From the NCBI GenBank assembly GCA_965248935.1, contig OZ252214.1:496001-560000 (forward strand): DNA of 64,000 bases, given 5' to 3'. Positions 43,606 through 52,677 of the stretch are shown in pieces (within the stretch, counting starts at the first letter, position 1; each line of letters starts with the position of its first letter). The position numbers were made by a program, and so were the translations under genes. The stretch comes from G032773895 sp965248935 (GTDB taxonomy: Bacteria; Pseudomonadota; Gammaproteobacteria; Pseudomonadales; Cellvibrionaceae). The notes under the pieces were generated by a model. That model saw only the letters and a list, made by a program, of their open reading frames with translations. It was not told the origin of the DNA and ran no database searches.

Positions 43606-43621
43606 TGCACAAAATAGGCCA
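43606..43621 (-). promoter_or_regulatory. Sigma-54 promoter for fliE operon
   Basis: The minus strand reads TGGCCTATTTTGTGCA, with exact GG/GC spacing and 4 of 6 matches in the -24 box. It lies 60 bases upstream of fliE. The rest of the gap up to 44006 shows no gene. Confidence 0.75.
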
Positions 43622-44006
43622 AGTTTTGCCGGTTAATTTTCATGTAAAACTAGAAATAGAAACGATAATTTTGATTTTTCCTAGAAGCCGCCGTTGAGGG
43701 AGGAAAAAGGAGGGATAATAGAATCATTTTTAAATTCGCGGTTAGCGCAGTGCAATTTAACACAGTGTAATGGAAAGATATAACGACAACGACGTAGTTT
43801 ACTATGTCATAAAACTTGCAAGATTTGGCGCCAAATTCCACAAAGAAGTCATTCGGATATAAACGGAATTAGCCACTTAAATCAAGTACACTGTCCCTTT
43901 GATTTTACCTGAATACTGGCCTGCTTATATAATTTTAATTTGATAAGCTCTGATGGCGGTTTTTCCAGTACAGCGGGTCAACTGGGCGTATTGGTCGAGG
44001 TGAAAT

Positions 44007-44438
44007 ATGATTAATCATTCACGAATATCCATCTTATATTGGGTTGTCGCGTTCGTTGTTATTGGGGGTTATATAGTATGGTCGCAAATCAAATTACGTC
44101 AATACCAAAACGCCTTAAATGTAGCAGATAAACGAATAATTCATATTGCGGATAATTATGAATTTTGGAAAACTCTTTACTTAAAACACGACGGCATATT
44201 CAATCCCGAAAATTTGCAAAACAACACCAGAAATATTGAAATCACCCGCTTGCAAAGCTCACCGTCTGAGGTTAATAGCCAATCAGAACAGACTTACGTG
44301 ATGTATTACGATGAGCCCTACCCAAAAGAAAAAGAAAACCTCAAAAAATATTACTCCGAAACAGTTCTTGGTAACTATTTTTATATTAAGACAGACTCCC
44401 AAGAAAGAATTATTGATATGTTTTGGGACAAACCTTAG
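44007..44438 (+). CDS. Membrane-anchored protein, unknown
   Basis: This 143-residue protein has one N-terminal membrane helix (ISILYWVVAFVVIGGYIVWS), then a soluble, charged region (KRIIHIADNYEFWKTLYLKH, then TYVMYYDEPYPKEKENLKKY). No domain is recognised. GAGGTGAA precedes the ATG by three bases, within a usual SD window. It is a single gene facing away from the flagellar block. Confidence 0.6.
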   Translation: MINHSRISILYWVVAFVVIGGYIVWSQIKLRQYQNALNVADKRIIHIADNYEFWKTLYLKHDGIFNPENLQNNTRNIEITRLQSSPSEVNSQSEQTYVMYYDEPYPKEKENLKKYYSETVLGNYFYIKTDSQERIIDMFWDKP

Positions 44439-44507
44439 AGGTTTTTGAACATTACCTATAATTGCTGAGGAGCGGTCACTCACGACGGCACATCGGAATA
44501 AATAACA

Positions 44508-44551
44508 TACCCCGTAGGTTGGAAAAGCCGGAGGCGCCTTCCAACGTTTAC
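44508..44551 (-). repeat. REP-like palindrome, copy B
   Basis: This is the reverse complement of 4641-4684 with two mismatches: TACCCCGTAGGTTGGAAAAG, CCGGAGGCGCCTTCCAACGT. It lies in the intergenic gap after the orphan gene at 44007-44438, about 40 kb from copy A. Confidence 0.75.
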
Positions 44552-44707
44552 CGTGTAAAGGTTGTGATATTTGTTAGATTTGTGCTTGTTTTCATAATCG
44601 GGTCGATTGAATTAAATTGGGTGGTGTGAGGGTATGACTATGTCGGAAGACGGCTTCTTTCAACCTTGTTAAATTAGATATGAGCGACTACATATTACAA
44701 CTACATA

Positions 44708-45928
44708 TTACATTCTTAATATAAGGCCATTTTTTTGATACTCTCGAAGTTGTATACCAAAACTTCCATCTCTCCATACTTGTTTAATTAAGTAACGTTT
44801 GGGGAGTGTTCCATCTTCTATTGCAGATAAATCCGCGACTTTTTCCTTCTTTAACAGTTCTTTATTTGAATCTAAAATAATAATGACTTTAGGGAGATGC
44901 CTCATTCGTTGGTTAGTTTCAATCACTATGGCAACTTCACCAGAAAACAGTTCAACAATACTGCCTGCTGGATACAGACCTATGGTTTTAATAAATTTCA
45001 ACGCCAGTTTTTCGTCAAACTGTTTCCCTCTTCCGTTATAAATAATTTTCAACGCTTCAGTAGAGGTTTTTGCCGGCGAATAACATCTATCGGCTGTCAT
45101 TGCATCATAGGCGTCAACTAGGGTAACAATTCTCGCGTAGTATGAAATGCCCGCTGCCGGGAGTTTTCTGGGGTAGCCCTGCCCGTCCATTCTTTCATGA
45201 TGACTATAAGCAACATCTATTGCCCCCGTATATAAACTACTTGTAGACAGAAGTAGGTTTCGACCATGCACAGTATGCGCTTTCATCATACGCATTTCTT
45301 TAGGTGTGAGAGCGGCTGGCTTATCAATGATTTCAACAGGGACTCGCATTTTCCCTACATCGTGGAGAAACCCACATAAGCCAATATTTTCTAGCTCTTG
45401 AGGGTTCATCCCCAATTCCTTTCCGAATGCAATCGATAAAATGCAGACATTTAAGCAGTGTTCTGCCGTATATTCACGCTCCTCTCTAATTTTCGTCATC
45501 CATAACAGCGCATCTGGGTGGCGTAAAACAGACTTAACGCAATCACTCACGGTCTCTTTCGCCGCTTGTGAATCCAATGCTCCACCTAAACGAATATCGT
45601 CTAATAAACTGCGGGTAATCGATCTCGCTTTACGAAAAGACTGATAAGCCTGCTTATGCTCATCTTCAAGGGAAACTTGAGGTGGAAGGGCGTTCGAAGC
45701 AAAAGAGGCAGTCCCTGTATTTGAACTCTTAGAGGAGATTTTTTCGCTGTAACTGGTATCAATATATACCCATTCACAATACTCAGAAATAATGTCAATA
45801 TCTTCAGGGTCTTCAATAAGAAACCCCTGCATAATAAAAGGCGTATCCAGCCATTCACGATCTAGTTCGCAGACATACATGCCTACCCGTAAATCCCCCA
45901 CATGAATCTTTTTTTTCACATCCACCAT
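44708..45928 (-). CDS. HD-GYP domain c-di-GMP phosphodiesterase
   Basis: This protein is about 406 residues from the ATG at 45928 (the frame extends to a TTG at 45940). An N-terminal DUF3391 domain (HVGDLRVGMYVCELDREWLD) is followed by the HD-GYP domain with HD (about residues 193-194, CGFLHDVGKM) and GYP (HHERMDGQGYPRKLP). It hydrolyses c-di-GMP and so promotes motility. It is a lone gene 1.2 kb from the flagellar locus. Confidence 0.93.
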   Translation of the reverse strand: MVDVKKKIHVGDLRVGMYVCELDREWLDTPFIMQGFLIEDPEDIDIISEYCEWVYIDTSYSEKISSKSSNTGTASFASNALPPQVSLEDEHKQAYQSFRKARSITRSLLDDIRLGGALDSQAAKETVSDCVKSVLRHPDALLWMTKIREEREYTAEHCLNVCILSIAFGKELGMNPQELENIGLCGFLHDVGKMRVPVEIIDKPAALTPKEMRMMKAHTVHGRNLLLSTSSLYTGAIDVAYSHHERMDGQGYPRKLPAAGISYYARIVTLVDAYDAMTADRCYSPAKTSTEALKIIYNGRGKQFDEKLALKFIKTIGLYPAGSIVELFSGEVAIVIETNQRMRHLPKVIIILDSNKELLKKEKVADLSAIEDGTLPKRYLIKQVWRDGSFGIQLREYQKNGLILRM

Positions 45929-46328
45929 AAAACCGTCCAATTCAGTAGGTTTTGAAAGTACCCCTCTGAAATTTCCTATCTCCTCTATAAAATTAATACC
46001 ACAGTTTTAAGTATAGAAGCCGCAACAACCCTTTGAAAGACGATTTAGTAAGGTTCAAGCGTTTTTACCTAAGCTTAAGTTTGGACAATATGGTAGGCCA
46101 ATAACATATTTCAAGAATCAGTTCCACATATTAAAATGGCTGTATGGTCAATAAGCGCCGCACACTTAAATGAGAGACAATTATTGTCAATTATCAAGTT
46201 AGTCGTATTCGCAAGAATGAAATATAAATTTATCGATAATGGATTGATTTCCCCAGACGCTATTACTATACAAATATGTTAGTGTAAGTATGTTAATGAC
46301 AACGAATAAAAGACAAAAAGAGAACACC
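45929..46328. other. Intergenic region, no supported gene
   Basis: About 400 bp lie between divergent genes, AT-rich, with no coding-like frame. A short stretch near 46100 (GGCCAATAACATATT) weakly resembles part of the 114-bp repeat, but too little to call a copy. Confidence 0.4.
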
Positions 46329-46694
46329 ATGTACGAAATTACGGTAAAAAGAGGAGCCAAAGAAGGTATCCTTATCTTTAAGGGGCCCAACAAAACTATT
46401 GAAACCAAGTGCTACTGGAATTTATCAAAAAAAATACCTGCGGGCACTTACACGAAATGTGCTGCCACGACTATGACAGAGAAACTTAACAGTTCAGGTA
46501 AGCCTCGTGAAGCTGTTTTTATTTCAGGTGTAACAGGCTTTACTGGGATATTTATTCATATGGGCAAACCACCCTATACAAATTGGTCAGATGGCTGTGT
46601 GGTTATAGATGAAAACAAAATAATAGAAATCTATAATACTATCACACCAAAAGATCGTTATAATGTCAAAGTGATAATTTTGGATGAACTATGA
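46329..46694 (+). CDS. YkuD/DUF5675-like enzyme, possible effector
   Basis: This protein is about 121 residues from the ATG at 46329 (AGAGAAC upstream; the frame opens at 46290). The pattern KIPAGTYTKC, IFIHMGKPPYTNWSDGCVVI matches the His and (S/T)xGC motifs of L,D-transpeptidase-like or DUF5675 proteins. It has no signal peptide. Its last codon overlaps the ATG of a lipoprotein (ATGA), so the pair may be a peptidoglycan-active effector and its periplasmic immunity protein. It could also be a phage- or cell-wall-related enzyme. Confidence 0.7.
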   Translation: MYEITVKRGAKEGILIFKGPNKTIETKCYWNLSKKIPAGTYTKCAATTMTEKLNSSGKPREAVFISGVTGFTGIFIHMGKPPYTNWSDGCVVIDENKIIEIYNTITPKDRYNVKVIILDEL

Positions 46695-47266
46695 AATTAG
46701 CTGCCCTATTTTTATCTTTATTTGTTGTTGCTTGTAGTTCACAGAATCCACATAGTTCAAATAGCATCAATACAACTAACAAAGGTAGTTCAGATAATGC
46801 GCTTTTGTTCGTTAGCTTACTTAATTTGGATTTGTCTGCGTATAGCTATGTAGATGAACAAGGAAAATCACACTACGATGAATTGGCACATTTTAAAGCG
46901 TTGGAAAAAATATATAAAAAAAACGCTGAACCAGAAAAAGGGCGTACAACATTAAATGACCAGCAATTAAAAACATTGCTATTTATGGCCTTTTATGCGA
47001 AACATAAAAACTCCGGTGCATTTCAAGGGTATCTGGCTACAGACTTAATGCCAATATACAAAAAACAAAGTGAACAGTTGCTCTCCATACTGGCAAGTAA
47101 TGGGTATCTCGTAGAGCCGACATGCGAAAGGTTAAACAGGTACTTTGGGTTCGAAGGAATGAACGCCGAAAAGAAAGCACCTTTTCTTAAAAAGAATACA
47201 ATACAAATACACGAAGCACTTGGTGAGGAGTACGGCAGCCTTTGTTTAACCCAGTTCTCCAACTAA
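46691..47266 (+). CDS. Lipoprotein partner of YkuD-like enzyme
   Basis: This 191-residue protein has a lipobox (LSLFVVACSS, C15) and an Asn/Ser-rich linker, then a helical domain with two cysteines. No family is recognised. It is translationally coupled with the preceding gene. A periplasmic lipoprotein next to an unexported cell-wall-type enzyme fits an immunity function; this is inference. Confidence 0.65.
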   Translation: MKLAALFLSLFVVACSSQNPHSSNSINTTNKGSSDNALLFVSLLNLDLSAYSYVDEQGKSHYDELAHFKALEKIYKKNAEPEKGRTTLNDQQLKTLLFMAFYAKHKNSGAFQGYLATDLMPIYKKQSEQLLSILASNGYLVEPTCERLNRYFGFEGMNAEKKAPFLKKNTIQIHEALGEEYGSLCLTQFSN

Positions 47267-47325
47267 AAACTGGGTTTCGCTACTTTCCTACAAGCAGAGA
47301 CCTCACAGGTACACTCAAAAAAATC

Positions 47326-47345
47326 GACCAAGAAATATCTTGGTC
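47326..47345. terminator. Hairpin between convergent genes
   Basis: GACCAAGA/TCTTGGTC around AATA is an 8-bp perfect stem in the 137-base gap between the convergent lipoprotein and aminotransferase genes. The flanking A- and T-rich runs are short, so termination strength is uncertain. Confidence 0.5.
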
Positions 47346-47403
47346 TTAAACGCCTAATCAAATTTTTAGGCACTAACAATTGAATTCACGCGGTATAAAA
47401 ACC

Positions 47404-48600
47404 TTACTTTGTAACAATTTGAGAAAGTGCATCACAAAAATCTGTCATATTCGATGGGTTTAAGCCCGCAAGGTTTACCCGGCTAGAATCAACCATATAA
47501 ATTGAAAATTCTTCGGCTAAACAAGATACCTCTTCCGGCGATATTCCTAAGAATGAAAACATGCCATTTTGGTTAAGTACGTGGGTAAAACGCTCACCCA
47601 AACCATAGCTTTCCATCTGAGTGCAGAAAGTCGTTCTCATATCGCTTATTCGCAGGCGCATACGGCTCAATTCATTCAACCAACTGAGCTTTAAATCTTC
47701 ATTGCTCAGTATCCTTGCCACTATTGAGGCCCCGTGAGAGGGCGGCATGGAGTAGATCCCTCTTACAATTGACAGCATATGCGAAAATGCCGCGTCCTTT
47801 TCCAGGGAAGTGCTGCACACTACCCCCACGGCCCCCACTCTTTCGCGGTAAAGGCCAAAGTTCTTAGAACACGATAGTGCGAAAATGACTTCTGGTTGGG
47901 ATTCTGCCATTAGAGCTAAACCGAACCTATCTTCCTCAATGCCAGAACCAAACCCTTGGTACGCCATATCAATAAAGGGAATTAACCCCTGGGTTAAACA
48001 CAGGTCCGAAATCGTATTCCATTGGTCAATCGACAAGTCAGCCCCGCTAGGGTTATGACAACAACCATGCAATAATACCAAATCACCACGAGCGGCTTTT
48101 TCTAAGGTAGAAAGCATTGCTGCAAAATTAATTTCCTTTTGGGCATAGTCATAATAGGGGTACTCCGCAATCTGAATACCGGCATCACCCAATAATGGAA
48201 TATGATTCGCCCAGGTTGGTGTACTCACCCAAATAGTTGAATCAGGCTTTGACCTACGGATCAATTCAGCCGCAATACGCAAGGCCCCGCACCCTCCTGG
48301 GGTTTGGAGTGTAGCCAACCGATTATCAATAATGACTGGATGTTCGGCTCCGAAAGAAAGCGCTGAAATAAGGCAATTAAACTCAATATTGCCGGCGGGT
48401 CCAACATAGGCTTTACTGTCTTCAATACCAAGGAGCCACTCCTCTGCTTGCTTTACCGACGCCAATACAGGAGTACAGCCTTGCTCGTCTTTATAGATAC
48501 CAACACCCAAATCTATTTTTTGGGGGTTGGGGTCTCTTTTATATTTTTGCATTAACCCAAGGATAGGGTCAGAGGGAAGCAGTGAGAGTGAATTAAACAT
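47404..48600 (-). CDS. Aspartate/aromatic aminotransferase
   Basis: This 398-residue class I PLP aminotransferase of the AspC/TyrB subgroup starts MFNSLSLLPSDPILGLMQKY with DLGVGIYKDEQG. The PLP lysine is in ALSCSKNFGLYRERVGA; WVSTPTWANH and LLHGCCHNPSG are family motifs. It transfers amino groups between aspartate or aromatic acids and 2-oxoglutarate. Substrate (Asp or Tyr/Phe) cannot be told apart from sequence reading. Confidence 0.92.
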   Translation of the reverse strand: MFNSLSLLPSDPILGLMQKYKRDPNPQKIDLGVGIYKDEQGCTPVLASVKQAEEWLLGIEDSKAYVGPAGNIEFNCLISALSFGAEHPVIIDNRLATLQTPGGCGALRIAAELIRRSKPDSTIWVSTPTWANHIPLLGDAGIQIAEYPYYDYAQKEINFAAMLSTLEKAARGDLVLLHGCCHNPSGADLSIDQWNTISDLCLTQGLIPFIDMAYQGFGSGIEEDRFGLALMAESQPEVIFALSCSKNFGLYRERVGAVGVVCSTSLEKDAAFSHMLSIVRGIYSMPPSHGASIVARILSNEDLKLSWLNELSRMRLRISDMRTTFCTQMESYGLGERFTHVLNQNGMFSFLGISPEEVSCLAEEFSIYMVDSSRVNLAGLNPSNMTDFCDALSQIVTK

Positions 48601-48722
48601 ACACTTATCCAGAATATTAGGTTTGACAAATACGTAAAAAAGCCAATCTTTAGATGTACTATGTGAAAGGCTAATGTTAAACCATCGTTAACTTAAAGTC
48701 TGGGAACGAATGATTAAATACA

Positions 48723-48755
48723 AAAAACCCCGCCGGTTAAGGGCGGGGGTTTTAA
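48723..48755 (-). terminator. Rho-independent terminator after sucD
   Basis: AAAACCCCGCC, loop GGTTAA, GGGCGGGGGTTTTA is a strong GC stem with A/T flanks 32 bases past the sucD stop on the minus strand. The A-tract on the plus strand becomes the U-run for minus-strand transcripts. Confidence 0.8.
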
Positions 48756-48786
48756 AACCAACTTGCGTTATTCACCTTGTTGGGAA

Positions 48787-49659
48787 TTACCAACCCGTGA
48801 TTTCTTTCAGGCCATTACCGATTTCGGCTAGGCTACGAACTGTTTTCACGTTGGCATCTTCTAGCGCAGCAAATTTCTCATCTGCGGTGCCTTTACCACC
48901 GGAAATAATGGCGCCAGCATGGCCCATTCTTTTTCCAGGAGGCGCTGTCACTCCAGCGATGTAAGAAACAACGGGCTTGGTCACATTTTCTTTAATGTAG
49001 GCCGCCGCTTCTTCTTCTGCTGTACCCCCAATTTCACCGATCATAACAATCGCTTCGGTTTGATCATCTTTTTGGAACATTTCCAAAATATCAATAAAGT
49101 TAGAACCTGGGATTGGATCACCACCAATACCGACACAAGTAGACTGACCAAAGCCATAGTCTGTCGTTTGTTTTACCGCTTCGTATGTCAACGTACCAGA
49201 ACGGGAAACAATACCGACTTTACCAGGCTGGTGAATATGACCTGGCATAATGCCGATTTTACATTCCCCTGGGGTGATGACACCTGGGCAGTTAGGGCCG
49301 ATTAAACGCACACCTAGTTCGTCACACTTCACTTTGGCGTCCAACATATCAAGCGTTGGGATGCCCTCTGTAATACAGACAATAAGCTTCACACCACTGC
49401 GTACCGCTTCTAATATAGAGTCTTTACAGAAAGGGGCGGGGACGTAGATAACAGATGCATCTGCTTCCGTTTCGGCTACAGCCTCAGCCATGGTATTAAA
49501 TACGGGTAGACCCAAGTGAGTTTGACCACCTTTACCCGGTGTGACACCACCAACCATGTTTGTGCCATATTCAATGGCTTGTTCAGAGTGGAAAGTCCCC
49601 TGTGAACCTGTGAACCCTTGGCAAAGCACCTTCGTGTCTTTGTTGATCAATACACTCAT
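48787..49659 (-). CDS. sucD: Succinyl-CoA synthetase alpha subunit
   Basis: This 290-residue protein has an N-terminal CoA-binding domain (LCQGFTGSQGTFHSEQAI), a ligase domain with GIGGDPIPGS, and the phosphohistidine in RMGHAGAIISGGKGTADEK. It forms an alpha/beta complex with SucC that makes succinate and ATP/GTP from succinyl-CoA. 61 bases separate it from sucC. Confidence 0.98.
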   Translation of the reverse strand: MSVLINKDTKVLCQGFTGSQGTFHSEQAIEYGTNMVGGVTPGKGGQTHLGLPVFNTMAEAVAETEADASVIYVPAPFCKDSILEAVRSGVKLIVCITEGIPTLDMLDAKVKCDELGVRLIGPNCPGVITPGECKIGIMPGHIHQPGKVGIVSRSGTLTYEAVKQTTDYGFGQSTCVGIGGDPIPGSNFIDILEMFQKDDQTEAIVMIGEIGGTAEEEAAAYIKENVTKPVVSYIAGVTAPPGKRMGHAGAIISGGKGTADEKFAALEDANVKTVRSLAEIGNGLKEITGW

Positions 49660-49720
49660 TTAAAATTCCTCAAATTCGATTCTGTTAAACGCTGCTTTCG
49701 CTATTATTAAGCTTCGGCTA

Positions 49721-50884
49721 TTAGCCTTTAGCAGCTTTAACAACTTGCTCGGCTGCATCGGTCAAACTGTTTGCAGCAATAATATTTAGTCCACTGTCCG
49801 CGAGTACTTTCGCACCTAGTTCTGAGTTGTTACCCTCTAAACGAACAACAACTGGAATTGTTACGCCGACTTCTTCAACAGCTCCAATGACTCCTTCCGC
49901 AATTAGGTCACATCGAACAATTCCACCGAAAATATTAATGAGTACAGCAGAAACATTTTCATCAGATAGGATAATTTTAAATGCTTCAACAACACGCTCT
50001 TTGGTTGCACCACCACCTACGTCTAGGAAGTTTGCTGGCGCGCCGCCATGCAGTTTAACGATGTCCATGGTGCCCATCGCCAAGCCGGCACCATTAACCA
50101 TGCAACCGATGTTGCCATCAAGCGCAACGTAGTTCAGTTCCCACTTAGCCGCGTGCGCTTCACGTTCGTCTTCTTGTGTGGGGTCGTGCATTTCTTTCAA
50201 TACTTGTTGACGGTACATAGCATTACCATCAATATTAATTTTTGCATCCAGGCAGTGAAGGTCACCTGCTGGTGTGATAACAAGCGGGTTAATTTCAAGA
50301 AGTGCCAAATCTTTTTCTTTGAACATTTTGGCTAAGCCTAAAAAGATTTGCGTAAATTGCTTAACTTGCTTACCTTCCAAACCCAGTTTAAATGCCATGT
50401 CACGCGCTTGATAAGGTTGTGCGCCAACCAGGGGATCAACCGTAGCTTTTAGAATTTTTTCTGGTGTTTCTTCCGCGACTTTTTCGATTTCCACACCACC
50501 TTCGGTGGATGCCATGAAAACAATACGGCGAGTGGAGCGGTCAATTACCGCACCTAAATAAAGTTCTTTATCAATGTCTGTGCAGGTTTCAACTAAAATT
50601 CGGCTTACTGGTTGGCCATCTTCGTCTGTTTGGTAGGTTACCAAACGGTTGCCTAGCCACTTTTTCGCAAACGCTTCAATGTCTGCTTTATTATCGACAA
50701 GTTTTACGCCGCCAGCTTTACCGCGACCACCTGCGTGAACCTGTGCTTTAATGACCCAGGTATCTCCACCCAAAATATCGGCTGCACTAGCCGCTTCGGC
50801 AGGTGTTTCCGCAGCAATGCCCTTGGATACAGGCAAACCATACTCAGCAAATAGTTGTTTGCCTTGGTATTCATGTAAATTCAT
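49721..50884 (-). CDS. sucC: Succinyl-CoA synthetase beta subunit
   Basis: This 387-residue ATP-grasp protein starts MNLHEYQGKQLFAEYGLPVS, with nucleotide-binding VIKAQVHAGGRGKAGGVKLV and LALLEINPLVITPAGDLHCL, and the C-terminal CoA-ligase part (NIFGGIVRCDLIAEG). Standard length and order ahead of sucD. Confidence 0.98.
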   Translation of the reverse strand: MNLHEYQGKQLFAEYGLPVSKGIAAETPAEAASAADILGGDTWVIKAQVHAGGRGKAGGVKLVDNKADIEAFAKKWLGNRLVTYQTDEDGQPVSRILVETCTDIDKELYLGAVIDRSTRRIVFMASTEGGVEIEKVAEETPEKILKATVDPLVGAQPYQARDMAFKLGLEGKQVKQFTQIFLGLAKMFKEKDLALLEINPLVITPAGDLHCLDAKINIDGNAMYRQQVLKEMHDPTQEDEREAHAAKWELNYVALDGNIGCMVNGAGLAMGTMDIVKLHGGAPANFLDVGGGATKERVVEAFKIILSDENVSAVLINIFGGIVRCDLIAEGVIGAVEEVGVTIPVVVRLEGNNSELGAKVLADSGLNIIAANSLTDAAEQVVKAAKG

Positions 50885-51136
50885 GTGTCAAATCCGTCCG
50901 TATTGAACAATTTGTAGGTGAGAATTGACTTGTCGAAAGCGGATTTCTCAAAGCCGTGAATCACTTCAGTATTTTATGCGTTCTGCTTTTGTAGAACGCA
51001 TACAAAGGCTAAACTGAAGTATAAATATACGCAGAAATGTGCGCTTTTTTCGAAGGGTCTATAAAATGTAAGTTCAACCCATACGGTAAATGGGGCTTTT
51101 ACGCCCTATTTATTAAACAATTAATAAATTAACCGT

Positions 51137-52591
51137 TTACTTACGTCTTTTACGATTAGGCATATGAATAGCGTGGCCATTCACCGCTAACGCCGCCTCT
51201 TTAACCGCTTCGGAGAATGTTGGGTGACCAAAGATAGTCATACCAATATCTTCTGCACTTGAACCAAACTCCATTGCGATAGCAACTTGCTGAACCAAGT
51301 CTGCTGCACTCGGACCAACAATATGACAACCCAGTACACGGTCAGTTTCAGCATTAGCAATCATTTTTACCATGCCCTCCGCTTCATCAGCAGCAACCGC
51401 ACGACCTATTGCAACAAACGGGAAGATACCCACATTGTAGCCTTCCCCGTCGGCTTTCACTTGTTCTTCTGTTCTACCAACAGCGGCAATTTCTGGGTGA
51501 GTATAGATAACATTAGGAATAATGTCGTAGTTCATAACAGGCTTCTGGCCGGCGATACGCTCCGCCACCATCACGCCCTCTTCCGAACCTTTATGAGCAA
51601 GCATTGGGCCGCGAACAACGTCACCAATAGCCCATACCCCAGGAGCGCTTGTTGAACACAAATCGTTAACGTAGATAGAACCACGTTCATCTAATTTTAC
51701 ACCGCTGTCTTCAGCGAGAAGGTTGTCTGTGTAAGGGCGACGACCGACACATACAATAAGCTTGTCAAAAGTGGCTTTAGCTTCGTTACCATCTTTATCT
51801 GTATAGGTAACTTCTACTTCTTTATTCTTGCCAGTCCCTTTAATTTCCGAACCTGTTACACGGCAGCCCAGACGAATATCTAAACCTTGCTTATTAAATA
51901 TTTTTTTCGATTCTTTAGCAATTTGCTGATCCAGCATCGCCAAGAAAGAGTCCATTGCTTCAAGAAGAACAACATCAGAACCTAAACGACCCCAAACACT
52001 CCCAAGCTCTAAACCGATAACACCGGCACCAATTACACCGAGGCGTTTGGGCACTTCATCAAACTCAAGCGCACCTGTGGAGTCTACAATGATATCGTGA
52101 TCGATTTTTGCAACAGGGATATCAACAGGAACAGAACCCGAGGCAAGGATGATATTGTCCGCTTCTAAGATTTCTTCTTTACCGTCGTTATCAATGTATT
52201 GAACTTGACGGTTAGCTAATAATTTTCCTGCCCCATACAGAGAGGTGACTTTGTTCGCTATAAATAGCCCAGAAATACCACCGGACATTTGCTTAACAAT
52301 TTTGTCTTTACGGGCAATCATGGATGAAACATCCAATTCTAATTTGCCGGTAGAAATACCATGCCCTTTAAAAGATTCACGGGCTTCATAGTATTTGTGA
52401 GAACTATCAAGTAGGGCTTTAGAGGGAATGCAGCCAACGTTTAAACAGGTTCCACCATTGACTCCCTTGCCGTCTTTGTCTTTCCATTTTTCAATACAAG
52501 CAGTCTTAAGACCTAGCTGAGCAGAACGAATAGCCGCCACATAACCCGCAGGGCCGGAACCAATAACAATAATGTCGTATTTACTAGACAT
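51137..52591 (-). CDS. lpdA: Dihydrolipoyl dehydrogenase (E3)
   Basis: This protein is 484 residues from the ATG at 52591 (AGGATTACTTAT upstream; the frame opens at 52630). FAD-binding IVIGSGPAGYVAAIRSAQLG is followed by the redox disulfide in GGTCLNVGCIPSKAL, NAD-binding LGVIGAGVIGLELGSVWGRL and active-site FGHPTFSEAVKEAAL. It serves the 2-oxoglutarate dehydrogenase complex and perhaps others. Having lpd inside the suc cluster is the Pseudomonas/Cellvibrio pattern. Confidence 0.97.
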   Translation of the reverse strand: MSSKYDIIVIGSGPAGYVAAIRSAQLGLKTACIEKWKDKDGKGVNGGTCLNVGCIPSKALLDSSHKYYEARESFKGHGISTGKLELDVSSMIARKDKIVKQMSGGISGLFIANKVTSLYGAGKLLANRQVQYIDNDGKEEILEADNIILASGSVPVDIPVAKIDHDIIVDSTGALEFDEVPKRLGVIGAGVIGLELGSVWGRLGSDVVLLEAMDSFLAMLDQQIAKESKKIFNKQGLDIRLGCRVTGSEIKGTGKNKEVEVTYTDKDGNEAKATFDKLIVCVGRRPYTDNLLAEDSGVKLDERGSIYVNDLCSTSAPGVWAIGDVVRGPMLAHKGSEEGVMVAERIAGQKPVMNYDIIPNVIYTHPEIAAVGRTEEQVKADGEGYNVGIFPFVAIGRAVAADEAEGMVKMIANAETDRVLGCHIVGPSAADLVQQVAIAMEFGSSAEDIGMTIFGHPTFSEAVKEAALAVNGHAIHMPNRKRRK

Positions 52592-52677
52592 ATAAGTAAT
52601 CCTAAAAAGGTTTAGCAGAAACTTTGCCACAGCAAAGCTTATATCTCATTTATTAAAAGTGTGTACTCAAACAGCGG

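Noticed and set aside
43650..43841. 63-codon minus-strand gene
   Set aside because: Composition is not coding-like and it lies upstream of the fliE promoter.
46080..46135. Third copy of the 114-bp repeat
   Set aside because: Only about 13 contiguous bases match; this could be chance in AT-rich DNA.
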